Below, one piece after another: positions 9,003 to 18,494 of a stretch of 64,000 nucleotides of DNA. The notes below the pieces were generated by a model. It was not told where the DNA came from and did not search any database. It saw only the letters and a program-made list of their open reading frames with translations. This DNA comes from Flavobacterium pisciphilum (GTDB taxonomy: Bacteria; Bacteroidota; Bacteroidia; Flavobacteriales; Flavobacteriaceae): assembly GCF_020905345.1 (NCBI RefSeq), contig NZ_JAJJMO010000001.1:1-64000 (forward strand), in the 5' to 3' direction. A program made the position numbers and the translations under genes. Each line of letters opens with the position of its first letter. The first letter of the stretch is position 1.

Positions 9003-11255
9003 ATGAAAAGAATAATTATTTCAGCGATTTGTATGACGATTTTTCCCGCTTTCGAAGGATTTTCACAAGAGGAAAAAAAGCAGCGCAAGGTATCAGATAC
9101 CACAAAAACAAAAATTGTAGAAACCAACACTAAAGAAGAAAAAAATAGAAATGTGATGCTAAATGCGGCAAACAACACTGGGCCGCGTGATGTGAATATC
9201 GGACTGCCATCATCTGTTGGTGGAATCACCATTCTTGAAAATGATTTGCCAGTAGTATATTATTTCTGGCCAGAGTTACCAAACAGAACATGGAGACAAA
9301 GTAAAAGTTTAGGACGTACAGGATTGCTAAAAATAGGAGAAGCAGCAATTACAACTGGCGATTTAGGATTTACTGTTAATTCGTACACGAGATTAGGTAC
9401 AGATAAATTAGAAATAAACGGTAATTTTTCAGGATCAAGCTTCGGATGGATGAAAGGAGACTTAAATGTTTCTGGACCATTAAGCAAAGGCTGGTCCTAT
9501 ACAATGGGAGCTTATGCCAATTTTGATCCCAATTCATTTGATGTGAAGTTTGCAAAATATTCAGACCGTACACAAATTTATAGAGCAGGGCTAACCAAGA
9601 AATTCAATAATGGCAAAGGAGAAATTAGCGTTTTATATAAATACGCAAACTCAGCGTCATTAAGTAACAATGCCGTTTTTGAATACAAGCAAGGTGGAAA
9701 AGTAGAGGAGTATAATGGATTTAGAATAGGAAGAGATTCATATATCGTAAATGATGGAATTTTTAAGTTTAAAGACATTCTTACTGGAGAAACTAAAAAC
9801 AGAAGTATGAAAGGGAGCGATGCAGCAACAACCTCACATACCGTTGATATACTTGGGAATTATGACTTAGCAAATGATTGGAAATTTAATTTCACAACCC
9901 GTTTTCGTTATGCCGAAGCCACACAATTAATGGTATTCCCATTGAGTATATTTGAGGCAACAGCCGCAGACAACTTTACATACAAAGAAACAGGAAAGCC
10001 ATACGTTGGAAATGTGAACTCGATGTTAGCATTAAATTCAGACAAAACCCCAACAACAACATTCTTATCGCGATTTGAGATAAAAAAGAATGTAGACAAT
10101 CACCAATGGAGATTTGGGTTAATGGAGTCTTATTATAAAGTAGATGAATTTACATCAAGCCGATCATTCTTTAATCAGACCGTAAGTGCAAATCCAGATA
10201 AATTAGTGCGTAATACACCAGGAGGGACAGCAAATACCGATGCAGATGGGTTTTACAACTACAACGTAGGAGGAGAATATCATAATGGTTTTGAGAATAA
10301 ACTCTCCGCTTTTTTCTCAGACAACTGGACAGCTTCAGATCGATTGACATTAAGTTATGGAGTAAACTTGAGATACCACAAATTAAAAGGAGACTATTAC
10401 CTAACACCTAGAACACCAGATTTAGTATTTGATCCAAGTCAGAAAACATATTTTGACAACAACTGGTTTCATTTAGGGGGATCGATAAATGCTGTTTATA
10501 AGGTAATAAAAAGTGCTGGGCTACTTGCCGATTTTACATATACAGAGAAAAACGGTCAATTAGAGAGTTATTCAGGAGCAGTAGAACCAAATCTTGCAAA
10601 AACCAAAAGCCCTTTGGCAGCATTTGGAGTGTATTTTAATCAGGAAAAATTTAGTATAGTATCACAAGCAACTTATCTAACAAGAAATAATTATCAATCA
10701 AGATTAAACTTAGTAAACCCATCAAATTCAAGCCAGTCAGAGGTGGCAACAGTTTTTTATGATATACAAACGCTAGGTTGGACAACAGATATTGTGGCAA
10801 CACCATTTGAAGGATTTAATCTACATTACTTAATTACGTTTCAGGATCCAATTTATAAAAATTATGATTTCTCAGCTTTTGGAAAAAACTATTCGTATAA
10901 CGACAAAAATGTTTTAGAAATTTCAAAAGTATTGATGGAAATAGATCCAAGTTATACCCATAAAAATTTTAAATTTTGGGCGAGTTTCCGTTATTTCAGC
11001 AAGCAATATGCGAACCTAACAAATGCATTATACTTTGCGCCAAGATGGGAAACTTTTGGAGGAGTAAATTATAAAATCAACAATCACTTTGATATTGGAC
11101 TTACAGCAGTAAACTTCCTAAATCAAACAGGAGCAAAAGGAACAATTAGCGGTGCCGAGTTAATCACAGACGCAACCCCTTATTACGATAAGTTATTGGT
11201 AGGATCATACATTCGACCATTTACATTAGAAGCATCATTAAATTTCAGATTTTAA
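9003..11255 (+). CDS. TonB-dependent outer-membrane receptor
   Basis: A 750-aa protein with a signal peptide (MKRIIISAICMTIFPAFEGFSQ). Residues about 60-130 look like a short plug (NIGLPSSVGGITILENDLPV), with no carboxypeptidase-like N-terminal domain. The rest alternates amphipathic strands typical of a 22-stranded barrel and ends in LEASLNFRF, a good outer-membrane C-terminal Phe signature. There is no SusD partner next to it. Only 12 bp separate it from the GH3 gene, so the two form an operon for uptake and cleavage of a glycan or glycoside. The gene faces a Nudix-type regulator. The substrate cannot be read from the sequence. Alternative: a non-TonB porin-like barrel, because the plug is short and atypical. 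Confidence 0.7.
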   Translation: MKRIIISAICMTIFPAFEGFSQEEKKQRKVSDTTKTKIVETNTKEEKNRNVMLNAANNTGPRDVNIGLPSSVGGITILENDLPVVYYFWPELPNRTWRQSKSLGRTGLLKIGEAAITTGDLGFTVNSYTRLGTDKLEINGNFSGSSFGWMKGDLNVSGPLSKGWSYTMGAYANFDPNSFDVKFAKYSDRTQIYRAGLTKKFNNGKGEISVLYKYANSASLSNNAVFEYKQGGKVEEYNGFRIGRDSYIVNDGIFKFKDILTGETKNRSMKGSDAATTSHTVDILGNYDLANDWKFNFTTRFRYAEATQLMVFPLSIFEATAADNFTYKETGKPYVGNVNSMLALNSDKTPTTTFLSRFEIKKNVDNHQWRFGLMESYYKVDEFTSSRSFFNQTVSANPDKLVRNTPGGTANTDADGFYNYNVGGEYHNGFENKLSAFFSDNWTASDRLTLSYGVNLRYHKLKGDYYLTPRTPDLVFDPSQKTYFDNNWFHLGGSINAVYKVIKSAGLLADFTYTEKNGQLESYSGAVEPNLAKTKSPLAAFGVYFNQEKFSIVSQATYLTRNNYQSRLNLVNPSNSSQSEVATVFYDIQTLGWTTDIVATPFEGFNLHYLITFQDPIYKNYDFSAFGKNYSYNDKNVLEISKVLMEIDPSYTHKNFKFWASFRYFSKQYANLTNALYFAPRWETFGGVNYKINNHFDIGLTAVNFLNQTGAKGTISGAELITDATPYYDKLLVGSYIRPFTLEASLNFRF

Positions 11256-11267
11256 ATTTTATATAAA

Positions 11268-13580
11268 ATGAAAAAAACAGTTATAACAATCAGCTTGGCT
11301 TTCTTTTTGAGCGTTACAGCAAAAGCACAGCAAGAAAATTTTACCCTAGTCAAAAACAATAAAGGAGCTGATTTAGGATATTCGCCAGAATCAGGAGTGA
11401 AAATTTTAACCATAAACGGAAAAAAATTCAAGGATTTAAATAAAAATGGAAAATTAGATAAATACGAAGATTGGAGACTTTCGGCAGATGAGAGAGCCAA
11501 AGATTTAGCAAAACAAATGTCAGTTGAGCAAATTGCAGGATTGATGCTTTATAGCCGACACCAATCATTGCCAGCAGGAATTACGGGATATAATTCAGGA
11601 ACGTATAACGGTAAAATTTTCCCAGAGAGTAATGCTAAAGCGTATGATTTGTCAGACCAACAAAAAGCATTTTTAAAAGAAGATAATCTGCGACATGTAT
11701 TAATTACAAATGTAGAAAGTCCAGAAGCAGCCGCTTTATGGAACAACCAGATGCAAGCATTTGTAGAGGGAATAGGATTAGGGGTTCCGAGTAATACCAG
11801 TACTGATCCACGTCATATTGCCAATGTAACATCAGAGTTTAATGCAGGAGCAGGAGGAACAATCTCCATGTGGCCAGATGGATTAGGAATGGCAGCAACA
11901 TTCAACCCGAAAATTGTAGAACAGTTTGGTCAAATTGCAGCCAAAGAATACCGTGCACTAGGAATTGCAACAGCCTTATCACCGCAAATAGATTTAGGAA
12001 CTGAACCAAGATGGTACAGAATTTCGATGACTTTTGGCGAAAGCCCATTACTAACAAGAGATATGGGAAGAGCCTATATTGATGGATTTCAAACCTCATT
12101 TGGAAAAGACGAAATTAAAGACGGTTGGGGATATAAAAGTGTAAATGCCATGGTGAAACACTGGCCGAGTGGTGGAGCAGAAGAAGGAGGTCGTGACGGA
12201 CACTGGGCTTATGGGAAATTTGCGGTATATCCAGGAAATAATTTGCAACAGCATATTGATCCGTTTGTAAATGGTGCCTTTAAGTTAAAAGGGAAAACAA
12301 GCAAAGCATCAGCAGTAATGCCTTATTACACCATAAGCTTTGATCAGGATAAAAAATACAATGAAAATGTAGCCAACGGATATAGCAAATACATTATTAC
12401 CGATTTGTTAAGAGACAAATATGGTTACGATGGAGTAGTTTGTACCGACTGGTTAATTACAGGTAATGAAGGAAAAACACCAAATATATTTGCTGGAAAA
12501 CCTTGGGGAGTAGAGAACCTTTCGATAGATGAAAGACACTATAAAGCGATTATAGCAGGAGTAGACCAATTTGGAGGGAATAATGATAAAAAACCAGTTT
12601 TGGCAGCCTATGAAATGGGGGTTAAAGAATTTGGAGAATCATTTATGAGAGCCCGATTCGAAAGATCAGCCGTTCGATTGCTGAAGAATATTTTTAGAGT
12701 GGGGCTATTCGAAAACCCTTATCTGAATATAGCCGAAACAAAAGCGATTGTTGGAAATGCGAAGTTCATGGAAGCAGGATACGACGCACAATTAAAATCG
12801 GTAGTATTATTGAAAAACAAAGCTTCGATTTTACCAATAAAAGAAAAGAAAACAGTTTTTATTCCTAAAATCTATACAGCTTCAACCAAAGATTGGTGGG
12901 GAACACCAAGTCAGCCAAAATTGGAATACCCTGTAAATTTAGAATTAGTAAAAAAATACTATAATGTAAGCGATGACCCTACAAAAGCAGATTTTGCTAT
13001 TGTATTTGTAACAAGCCCAAAAAGCCTAGAAGAAGGGTATGATTTAAATGATAGAATCAACGGAAGCAATGGTTATGTGCCAATTTCATTGCAATACAGA
13101 TCGTATACCGCAACTGAGGCAAGAGCCAAAAGTATTGCAGCGGGCGATCAGGTAATCGATCCAACGATAACAGACAGAACATATAAAAACAAAACAGTTA
13201 CTGTAGCCAACACAATGGATTTGAGAACCATTTTAGATACCAAAGACATGATGAAAGGTAAGCCAGTAATTGTTTCGGTTACAGCTTCAAAACCAATGAT
13301 CTTTAATGAATTTGAAAAAGAAGTTGACGGAATTGTATTGGAATTTGGAGTTTCAACACAGGCAGTTTTAGATATCATTTCAGGTAAAACAGAGCCATCA
13401 GGATTATTACCAGTTCAGATGCCAGCCAATATGGAAACAGTAGAAAAACAATTTGAAGATGTTCCTTTTGATATGGTTTCGCATAAAGACAGCGAAGGAA
13501 ACGTTTATGATTTTGCTTATGGGTTAAATTGGAAAGGAGTTATAAAAGACGCAAGAACCAACACCTATAAAAAAGAATAA
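11268..13580 (+). CDS. Glycoside hydrolase family 3 (beta-glucosidase-like), exported
   Basis: A 770-aa protein with a signal peptide ending near AKAQ. Residues 56-69 form a calcium-loop-like motif (DLNKNGKLDKYEDW) in front of the GH3 N-terminal barrel (LSADERAKDLAKQMSVEQIAG). The nucleophile is Asp394 in GVVCTDW, and KHWPSGGAEEGGRD is the usual substrate-binding loop. The C-terminal alpha/beta sandwich follows (SVVLLKN, GLLPVQMP). The enzyme removes terminal beta-linked sugars, probably in the periplasm or at the cell surface after import by the receptor encoded just upstream. It is the last gene of the pair, with a terminator 40 bp downstream. Exact sugar specificity is unknown. Confidence 0.9.
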   Translation: MKKTVITISLAFFLSVTAKAQQENFTLVKNNKGADLGYSPESGVKILTINGKKFKDLNKNGKLDKYEDWRLSADERAKDLAKQMSVEQIAGLMLYSRHQSLPAGITGYNSGTYNGKIFPESNAKAYDLSDQQKAFLKEDNLRHVLITNVESPEAAALWNNQMQAFVEGIGLGVPSNTSTDPRHIANVTSEFNAGAGGTISMWPDGLGMAATFNPKIVEQFGQIAAKEYRALGIATALSPQIDLGTEPRWYRISMTFGESPLLTRDMGRAYIDGFQTSFGKDEIKDGWGYKSVNAMVKHWPSGGAEEGGRDGHWAYGKFAVYPGNNLQQHIDPFVNGAFKLKGKTSKASAVMPYYTISFDQDKKYNENVANGYSKYIITDLLRDKYGYDGVVCTDWLITGNEGKTPNIFAGKPWGVENLSIDERHYKAIIAGVDQFGGNNDKKPVLAAYEMGVKEFGESFMRARFERSAVRLLKNIFRVGLFENPYLNIAETKAIVGNAKFMEAGYDAQLKSVVLLKNKASILPIKEKKTVFIPKIYTASTKDWWGTPSQPKLEYPVNLELVKKYYNVSDDPTKADFAIVFVTSPKSLEEGYDLNDRINGSNGYVPISLQYRSYTATEARAKSIAAGDQVIDPTITDRTYKNKTVTVANTMDLRTILDTKDMMKGKPVIVSVTASKPMIFNEFEKEVDGIVLEFGVSTQAVLDIISGKTEPSGLLPVQMPANMETVEKQFEDVPFDMVSHKDSEGNVYDFAYGLNWKGVIKDARTNTYKKE

Positions 13581-13622
13581 AGAACTGTTGAAGTCGTAAT
13601 AAATTCGATTATAATATTTCAA

Positions 13623-13660
13623 AAAAACACCTGTAAAACAATTTTTGCAGGTGTTTTTTT
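13623..13660 (+). terminator. Terminator after the GH3 gene
   Basis: Stem AAAAACACCTG/CAGGTGTTTTT with a 14-nt A/T-rich loop followed by a T-run, just past the GH3 stop codon. Confidence 0.8.
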
Positions 13661-13720
13661 TTACAAGTACTTGATTTAAATAGGGATGTTATACCGCAAT
13701 ATCAAGATTAGTTTTAAGAG

Positions 13721-14863
13721 CTAAAGTTTCCAAAATATCATAGAGCTTCTGTTTGCAACGGCATCATCTCCATCTCCATTTTTTAATGCCCACTTAAAAC
13801 TATAGGTAGGGTCCACATTTACGCTCGAAATTGTAAAATAAATTTTATCACCAGCCTTTCCAGAAATAGTTAAATTAATGGAATACGTTATTTGATTATA
13901 ACCAACAGCTTTAATTATAGTCATTTCAGCTATATCCAATAGATTATCAGTCATCGGATTAATATTAATTACATTAGAAGGTTTTATAACGGGAGTAGCA
14001 CCTTTTTGCTTAAAAGCAGCGATGTAAACGGGCAAAGCCGTGTTGCTTGGCGGTGCAAGTATTGCTGTTCCATATAAACGAAAAGAAAAGGAGTACGAAC
14101 CAGTTTCAGGTAATATGATTTCCTTTTGTTGTCCTTTCTTGCCCCATTTCATGAGGCTGCCACCATATCCTTTTTCAACACCGTTACCGCCATTAACTCC
14201 AAAATTTGCAATTACATTGCTATAAAGAGTATACTGAGAAGATTCAATCACCTGACTTCCTCCAATGTCTTTAGTAGCTAGTGTAGTTTCTTGAAAGATT
14301 ATAGGAACATTAGTAATTTTACTTGGAAAACTTACAAGAGGCTTTCCAGTTACTTTGTATACAAGAATTCCAGTTGCTCCTAATTTTCCAGGCTGAAGTT
14401 CAAATGTTAGCCCTTTATGGGTATAAGGGGTTCCTCTAGGATATGAGCCACCGTTTCCGCCTATGTACCTTACTTCAAGAATTCCGTTATAAGGTTTGTT
14501 TGCATCATAAGCGTTTGGGCTCAATGAGGTGTCAATGATAGAATTTATTGAAAGAGTTGCTTTTATACTTGAAGTATCAACAAGTAGTCTCCATTCTATT
14601 CCGTCCCAAGACATATATCCTTTATGTTGAAAATCGGGATGCAGTCCTGAATTGTAAACCAAAAGACCATTTGCAGGAGCACGAATAGTAGTCATGTCCT
14701 TACTGCTTTGCAAAGTAACTATAGGCAATAATACACCTTTGGTAGAAGAATCTAGCTCCAAAATTGCCGAAGGATGAGGCGCTTTAGGGCTGCCAATCGT
14801 AGTTTGTCCCAAAATAGTTGAATAAAAAACGACAAACAAAATAAGGGCATACGAATATTTCAT
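13721..14863 (-). CDS. Secreted beta-rich protein, paralogue of the gene at 6173-7627
   Basis: A 380-aa exported protein (signal peptide ending near STILGQ). It begins TTIGSPKAPHPSAILELDSS, then KGVLLPIVTL and PANGLLVYNSGLHPDFQHKG, the same repeat unit found twice in the gene at 6173; here there is one unit. The C-terminal domain also corresponds (ITYSINLTISGKAGDKIYF, ending NRSSMIFWKL against RTSMFYFKL). The two genes are on opposite strands and bracket the Nudix regulator, receptor and GH3 genes. Function unknown; likely a surface or matrix protein. Confidence 0.7.
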   Translation of the reverse strand: MKYSYALILFVVFYSTILGQTTIGSPKAPHPSAILELDSSTKGVLLPIVTLQSSKDMTTIRAPANGLLVYNSGLHPDFQHKGYMSWDGIEWRLLVDTSSIKATLSINSIIDTSLSPNAYDANKPYNGILEVRYIGGNGGSYPRGTPYTHKGLTFELQPGKLGATGILVYKVTGKPLVSFPSKITNVPIIFQETTLATKDIGGSQVIESSQYTLYSNVIANFGVNGGNGVEKGYGGSLMKWGKKGQQKEIILPETGSYSFSFRLYGTAILAPPSNTALPVYIAAFKQKGATPVIKPSNVININPMTDNLLDIAEMTIIKAVGYNQITYSINLTISGKAGDKIYFTISSVNVDPTYSFKWALKNGDGDDAVANRSSMIFWKL

Positions 14864-15056
14864 AAGCTATAAAATTTAGGTTGTTTTTGTAAATATAATA
14901 TTTATATAAAAAACTTACAAAAAAAGCATTAAAAAATATTATTTGTAGTATATAAGCTATATTTTGTGTTAAAAGTATAAATTAAACAATTTGCCTTAAA
15001 TAAAGCCAGAGTAAGAAGGAAGTATTGTAGAAGTGTTATTGGGAATTAATATAAAA

Positions 15057-15084
15057 AAACCAGTGAAGCGAGGCTCACTGGTTT
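15057..15084 (-). terminator. Terminator of the 15129-15530 gene
   Basis: Stem AACCAGTGA/TCACTGGTT with an 8-nt loop. On the minus strand it is followed by a T-run, so it ends the gene read leftward from 15530. Confidence 0.8.
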
Positions 15085-15128
15085 GCTTATTTAGTATAAG
15101 AATTACTAAGTTATTTTACGGTAATAGA

Positions 15129-15530
15129 TTATTTGGATTCAAGTTCAAATAACTGGACTTGATTTTTAAGCCTTTCGATTACCAAATTCATCATTCTTTT
15201 GTTTAAGCTAGAAGAATTTAGAATATAAGATTGATATTCGTCAGCAGTAAAAAGAGCGATAACCATACCTTTTAATGAATTTCTAAATTTAATGTCTTTC
15301 TGAATAGCGTTTTCAATTACTAAAAGTTTCTTTTCAACGGTGTAAGAATAAAAATCGGTTTTATTTTTATTGACATAATTTATAAAAACGGCAACAAACA
15401 AATCGTTTTGAAGTTTTAAAATCGGCCGAAGTACTTCGTTTTGAAATAATTCATCTGCAGAAGATTGAGCATTTACAGTGCCTAAAGTTGGTCCTCGGAA
15501 TTCTTGTAAAAAAGTATCTCTGTGGCTCAT
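15129..15530 (-). CDS. Conserved hypothetical protein, 133 aa
   Basis: The start is set at the ATG at 15530 (MSHRDTFLQEFRG); the frame opens 24 codons earlier, but that stretch is low-complexity intergenic text. The protein is all-helical by appearance (LFQNEVLRPILKLQNDLFVAVFINYV, KKLLVIENAIQKDIKFRNSLKGMVIALF, LNKRMMNLVIERLKNQVQLFELE) and soluble. I do not recognise a named domain. It has its own terminator and diverges from a thioesterase gene only 70 bp away, so the two promoters overlap in a short A-rich gap. Confidence 0.65.
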   Translation of the reverse strand: MSHRDTFLQEFRGPTLGTVNAQSSADELFQNEVLRPILKLQNDLFVAVFINYVNKNKTDFYSYTVEKKLLVIENAIQKDIKFRNSLKGMVIALFTADEYQSYILNSSSLNKRMMNLVIERLKNQVQLFELESK

Positions 15531-15600
15531 TTTTTTATTTAAAATTAAAAAAAAAAATGATACTAAAATGTTATTTTTGTTACTAAATAAAATAAAAATC

Positions 15601-15984
15601 ATGAAATTTCACACTCGAAAATGGGTTAAACCCGAAGATCTAAATCCAAACGGAACTTTATTTGGAGGACAATTACTGGCATGGATAGACGAAGAGTTGG
15701 CTTTGTATACAATTATTCAGTTAGAAAACTACAGAGTAGTAACCAAACATATGTCAGAGATTAATTTTAAAAGCTCAGCCAGACAAGGTGATATAGTCGA
15801 AATCGGAATAGACGTAGTTAGATTTGGAAACACCTCGTTGGTACTAAAATGCGAAGTAAGAAATATGATGACCAGAGAAACCATTATTACATTAGATAAT
15901 ATTACAATGGTTAATTTAGGAGAAGACGGAAAACCAAAAGCACACGGTAAAACAAAAATAGAATACGTAAAAGACCGTTTATAG
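15601..15984 (+). CDS. YciA-type acyl-CoA thioesterase (hotdog fold)
   Basis: A 127-aa protein from the ATG at 15601; upstream in-frame ATGs lie in A-rich non-coding DNA. The hotdog thioesterase signature is complete: NPNGTLFGGQLLAWIDEELA near residue 14, then VTKHMSEINFKSSARQGDIVE, where the Asn...Gly-Gly...Asp cluster and the central helix form the active site shared by two subunits. The family hydrolyses acyl-CoAs and acts in the cytosol as a dimer-based hexamer. The natural chain length cannot be read from the sequence. It is a single gene followed by repeat DNA. Confidence 0.88.
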   Translation: MKFHTRKWVKPEDLNPNGTLFGGQLLAWIDEELALYTIIQLENYRVVTKHMSEINFKSSARQGDIVEIGIDVVRFGNTSLVLKCEVRNMMTRETIITLDNITMVNLGEDGKPKAHGKTKIEYVKDRL

Positions 15985-16012
15985 TAGGTTGTGAAATGTG
16001 AGTTGTGAAATT

Positions 16013-16082
16013 TTCAGCACGCAGATTTTTATTCTCAACCTTGTCACCCTGACGAAGGAAGGGGCTCATAAAGTAACTCAAA
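16013..16082 (+). repeat. Dispersed intergenic repeat, third copy
   Basis: Contains the CACGCAGATTT word and the GTCACCCTGACGAAGG core of the 1.1-1.45 kb pair, in the same orientation, with GTAACTCAA at the end. The flanks are GTGAAATGTGAGTTGTGAAA-type low-complexity words up to about 16170. Confidence 0.75.
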
Positions 16083-16176
16083 CTGTAAAATGTGAAACGT
16101 GAATTGTGAAATGTAAGCAGTAAAATGTGAATTGTAAACTGAGACTGCAAACTGCAACTGAACACTAAAAACAAAA

Positions 16177-16208
16177 AACCACATAAGCATTATCAACTTA
16201 TATGGTTT
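16177..16208. terminator. Hairpin between convergent genes
   Basis: AAACCACATAAG/CTTATATGGTTT, a 12-bp stem with a single mismatch and a 9-nt loop, lying just past the stop of the channel gene and able to serve either strand. Confidence 0.55.
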
Positions 16209-16215
16209 AGAGTTC

Positions 16216-17472
16216 TTATTCTAGAGGACCTATTTTAGAGGGCAATTCAAATATTTCAAGGTCAAAATAGGCAACAGAAGCAATAATATGATCAAAAATA
16301 TCAGCCATTATATATTCGTAATTAGCCCAACGTTTATCACTCGAAAAAGTATAGATTTCCAAAGGTACACCGTGAGCGGTCGATTGCAGCTGACGGCACA
16401 TCATATGCATATCCTTATTTAAACCAGGATGGTTAAGCATGTATTGGATAATATATTTTCTAAACAAACCAAGGTTAGTCATATTGCGACCATTCAGAGA
16501 GAGAGATTTATCAATACCATGTACGTCATTATATTTTTCTATTTCGGCCTGACGAGATTCAATATAAGGAGTAATCAGTTGAATCTTTTTCATCATATTC
16601 AAATCCTCATTAGACAGAAAACGAATGGTACTCGTTTTAATCAAAATATGTCTTTTGATACGACGTCCATCTGATTTTTGCATACCACGCCAGTTCTGAA
16701 AAGAATCAGAACTCAAGGCATAGGTTGGAATAGTGGTGATTGTATTATCAAAATTTCGAACTTTTACAGTAGTAAGATTAATTTCGATAACATCCCCATC
16801 GGCACCAAATTTATCCATTGTAATCCAGTCACCAATACGAACCATATCGTTGATAGCAACCTGAACACTAGAAACAAAACCAAGAATAGTATCTCTAAAA
16901 ATCAAGATAATAATTGCCGAAAGCGTTCCTAAGATTGTTAATAGTTCGCCTTGCCTGATTCCGAATAATTTAGAAATAATGATAACGATTCCAAATATCC
17001 AAAGTACCATCATTACAACCTGAATAAAACTATCGATAGGTTTATCGCTGTATTCTGGTTTTTGTTTTAAATAGTCTTTAAGAGAATTAAAAACAGTTTG
17101 AATAATCCATAGCGATAACAGTACAATATACACACCAACAATTTTCCCAAAGACCAATTCCCAATATTCATACTTTTCCAAAATTATTGGAACAGCTTTA
17201 TAGATAAAGAAAAACGGAATTAAGTAAGCAGTGTATTTAGTCGTTTTATTATTAATTAAAAAATCATCAAACTTAGTTTTTGTTTTTTGGGCAAAAACGG
17301 CGGTAAGAGTTACTAAAAGAAATTTAGCTACATAATATATGGCATAAGCCATTATAATAAGTACAGCAATATTAATTATAAGACTGAGATAAGCAGCAAT
17401 ATTGCGGCTCATACCCCAGTCTCTAAAAAGAGGGTATAAAAAGTTAAATATTTTCTCCAAAAACTTAAGCAT
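16216..17472 (-). CDS. MscS-family mechanosensitive ion channel (YbdG-like)
   Basis: A 418-aa inner-membrane protein. The first 190 residues contain about five hydrophobic helices (for example LIINIAVLIIMAYAIYYVAKF and IQVVMMVLWIFGIVIIISKLF). The pore-lining and beta-domain region of MscS follows: LLTILGTLSAIIILIFRDTI, then IGDWITM and DGDVIEINLTTVKVRNFDNT. The long soluble C-terminal domain (about 150 residues, HGIDKSLSLNGRNMTNLGLF, HGVPLEIYTFSSDKRW) is typical of the YbdG/miniconductance type. The channel opens on membrane tension and releases solutes during osmotic downshock. Its start overlaps the DUF3817 gene by 8 bp, so the two are translationally coupled. Confidence 0.92.
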   Translation of the reverse strand: MLKFLEKIFNFLYPLFRDWGMSRNIAAYLSLIINIAVLIIMAYAIYYVAKFLLVTLTAVFAQKTKTKFDDFLINNKTTKYTAYLIPFFFIYKAVPIILEKYEYWELVFGKIVGVYIVLLSLWIIQTVFNSLKDYLKQKPEYSDKPIDSFIQVVMMVLWIFGIVIIISKLFGIRQGELLTILGTLSAIIILIFRDTILGFVSSVQVAINDMVRIGDWITMDKFGADGDVIEINLTTVKVRNFDNTITTIPTYALSSDSFQNWRGMQKSDGRRIKRHILIKTSTIRFLSNEDLNMMKKIQLITPYIESRQAEIEKYNDVHGIDKSLSLNGRNMTNLGLFRKYIIQYMLNHPGLNKDMHMMCRQLQSTAHGVPLEIYTFSSDKRWANYEYIMADIFDHIIASVAYFDLEIFELPSKIGPLE

Positions 17473-17749
17473 TTTTTAAGTATTTATACTCAACATAAAA
17501 AGTACCAAACGGAATCACAGAAGCAATTAAGATTAACATGAAGGTTTTAAAATCCCATTTTTGAGCGCTTTTCAATAAAATCGCCAGTAAAATGTACCCT
17601 ATAAATAGTAAACCATGGCTCATTCCGATAGGGAATAATAAAGTTTTATATAAAGCTAGGTTGGTAGGCTTAATAAAAAGCATATTAGAAAATAAAACCA
17701 GATATGAAATTCCTTCTAAAATCGCTGTAATCTTAAAAATCTTGAGCAT
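17465..17749 (-). CDS. DUF3817 small membrane protein
   Basis: A 94-aa integral membrane protein with three hydrophobic segments: an N-terminal helix after LEGISYLVLFSNMLF, a middle one around GMSHGLLFIGYILLAILL, and a last one around TFMLILIASVIPFGTFYVE. The order ILEGISY..., P-x-GMSHG and PFGTF.VE is the DUF3817 pattern. The role is unknown. It is the first gene of a two-gene unit and overlaps the mechanosensitive channel by 8 bp, which suggests a linked membrane function. Confidence 0.85.
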   Translation of the reverse strand: MLKIFKITAILEGISYLVLFSNMLFIKPTNLALYKTLLFPIGMSHGLLFIGYILLAILLKSAQKWDFKTFMLILIASVIPFGTFYVEYKYLKNA

Positions 17750-17853
17750 TTAATTATTTTTTTAAATTATTAACGGTAAAATTAATGATTCTGCTTCATT
17801 TTTAGGGCATCCAAAGAGAAAGTAATTTACTTTTACAATCTTAAACTTTGATA

Positions 17854-18387
17854 ATGAGTAAACGCGATTTAAAAAAATATTTAAACGATCTTACTAAAGA
17901 GCAATTAGAAGAGCAGATAATCGAATTATACGAGAAATTTAGCCCAGTAAAAGTGTACTATGATTTTGTGTTTAATCCAAAAGAAGAAACACTGTTGCAG
18001 GAATGTAAGTTAAAAATTTCGCATGAATATTTTCCCGTTAGGGCAAAAGCGACAAGACGACGTGTAAAACCAAAAATGCGTCGTTCAGTAGCTCAAAAAT
18101 ACATCAAACACTTTATACTTTTAGGAGTAGATCCGTTTGTAATCGCCGATGTTATGCTTTATAATATCGAAATTGCACAAACATATTCATCAGAAAATCC
18201 GATAAAGCAAGAACTTTTTTACAAAAGCATGTTCAATTCATTCGAGCAAGCAGTAAATTTTATAATTTCAAACGGAATTTTAGCCGAATTTAAGTCCAGA
18301 ATAAATCAAATTTATGAGGAAACGGCTACCCAAAAATGGAAAAACGAGTCTGATTTTGAAGTAATTTTGGATAAATTGACATTTTAG
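17854..18387 (+). CDS. DUF6155-type protein
   Basis: A 177-aa protein from the ATG at 17854; a TTG two codons earlier is rejected. It starts MSKRDLKKYLNDLTKEQLEEQI, a helical SAP-like opening, then a basic patch (RAKATRRRVKPKMRRSV) and a helical C-terminal half (FILLGVDPFVIADVMLYNIEIA). I associate this with DUF6155, a family of unknown function found in Bacteroidota and Firmicutes. The basic patch suggests nucleic-acid contact, which is inference. It sits 107 bp upstream of a helicase gene on the same strand and could share its promoter. Confidence 0.7.
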   Translation: MSKRDLKKYLNDLTKEQLEEQIIELYEKFSPVKVYYDFVFNPKEETLLQECKLKISHEYFPVRAKATRRRVKPKMRRSVAQKYIKHFILLGVDPFVIADVMLYNIEIAQTYSSENPIKQELFYKSMFNSFEQAVNFIISNGILAEFKSRINQIYEETATQKWKNESDFEVILDKLTF

Positions 18388-18494
18388 ATCCCGCTCTATA
18401 ATTAAATAATTGAGAACTTTTCCTTTTATTTTAAGATAAAAAAGACAAGATAACTGTTTTTTAGGTGTATTTTTGCAAAAACCAATAAAAAACA

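Noticed and set aside
17848..17853. TTG start for the DUF6155-type gene
   Set aside because: The ATG two codons later is the better start, and the extra residues (M-I) add nothing conserved.
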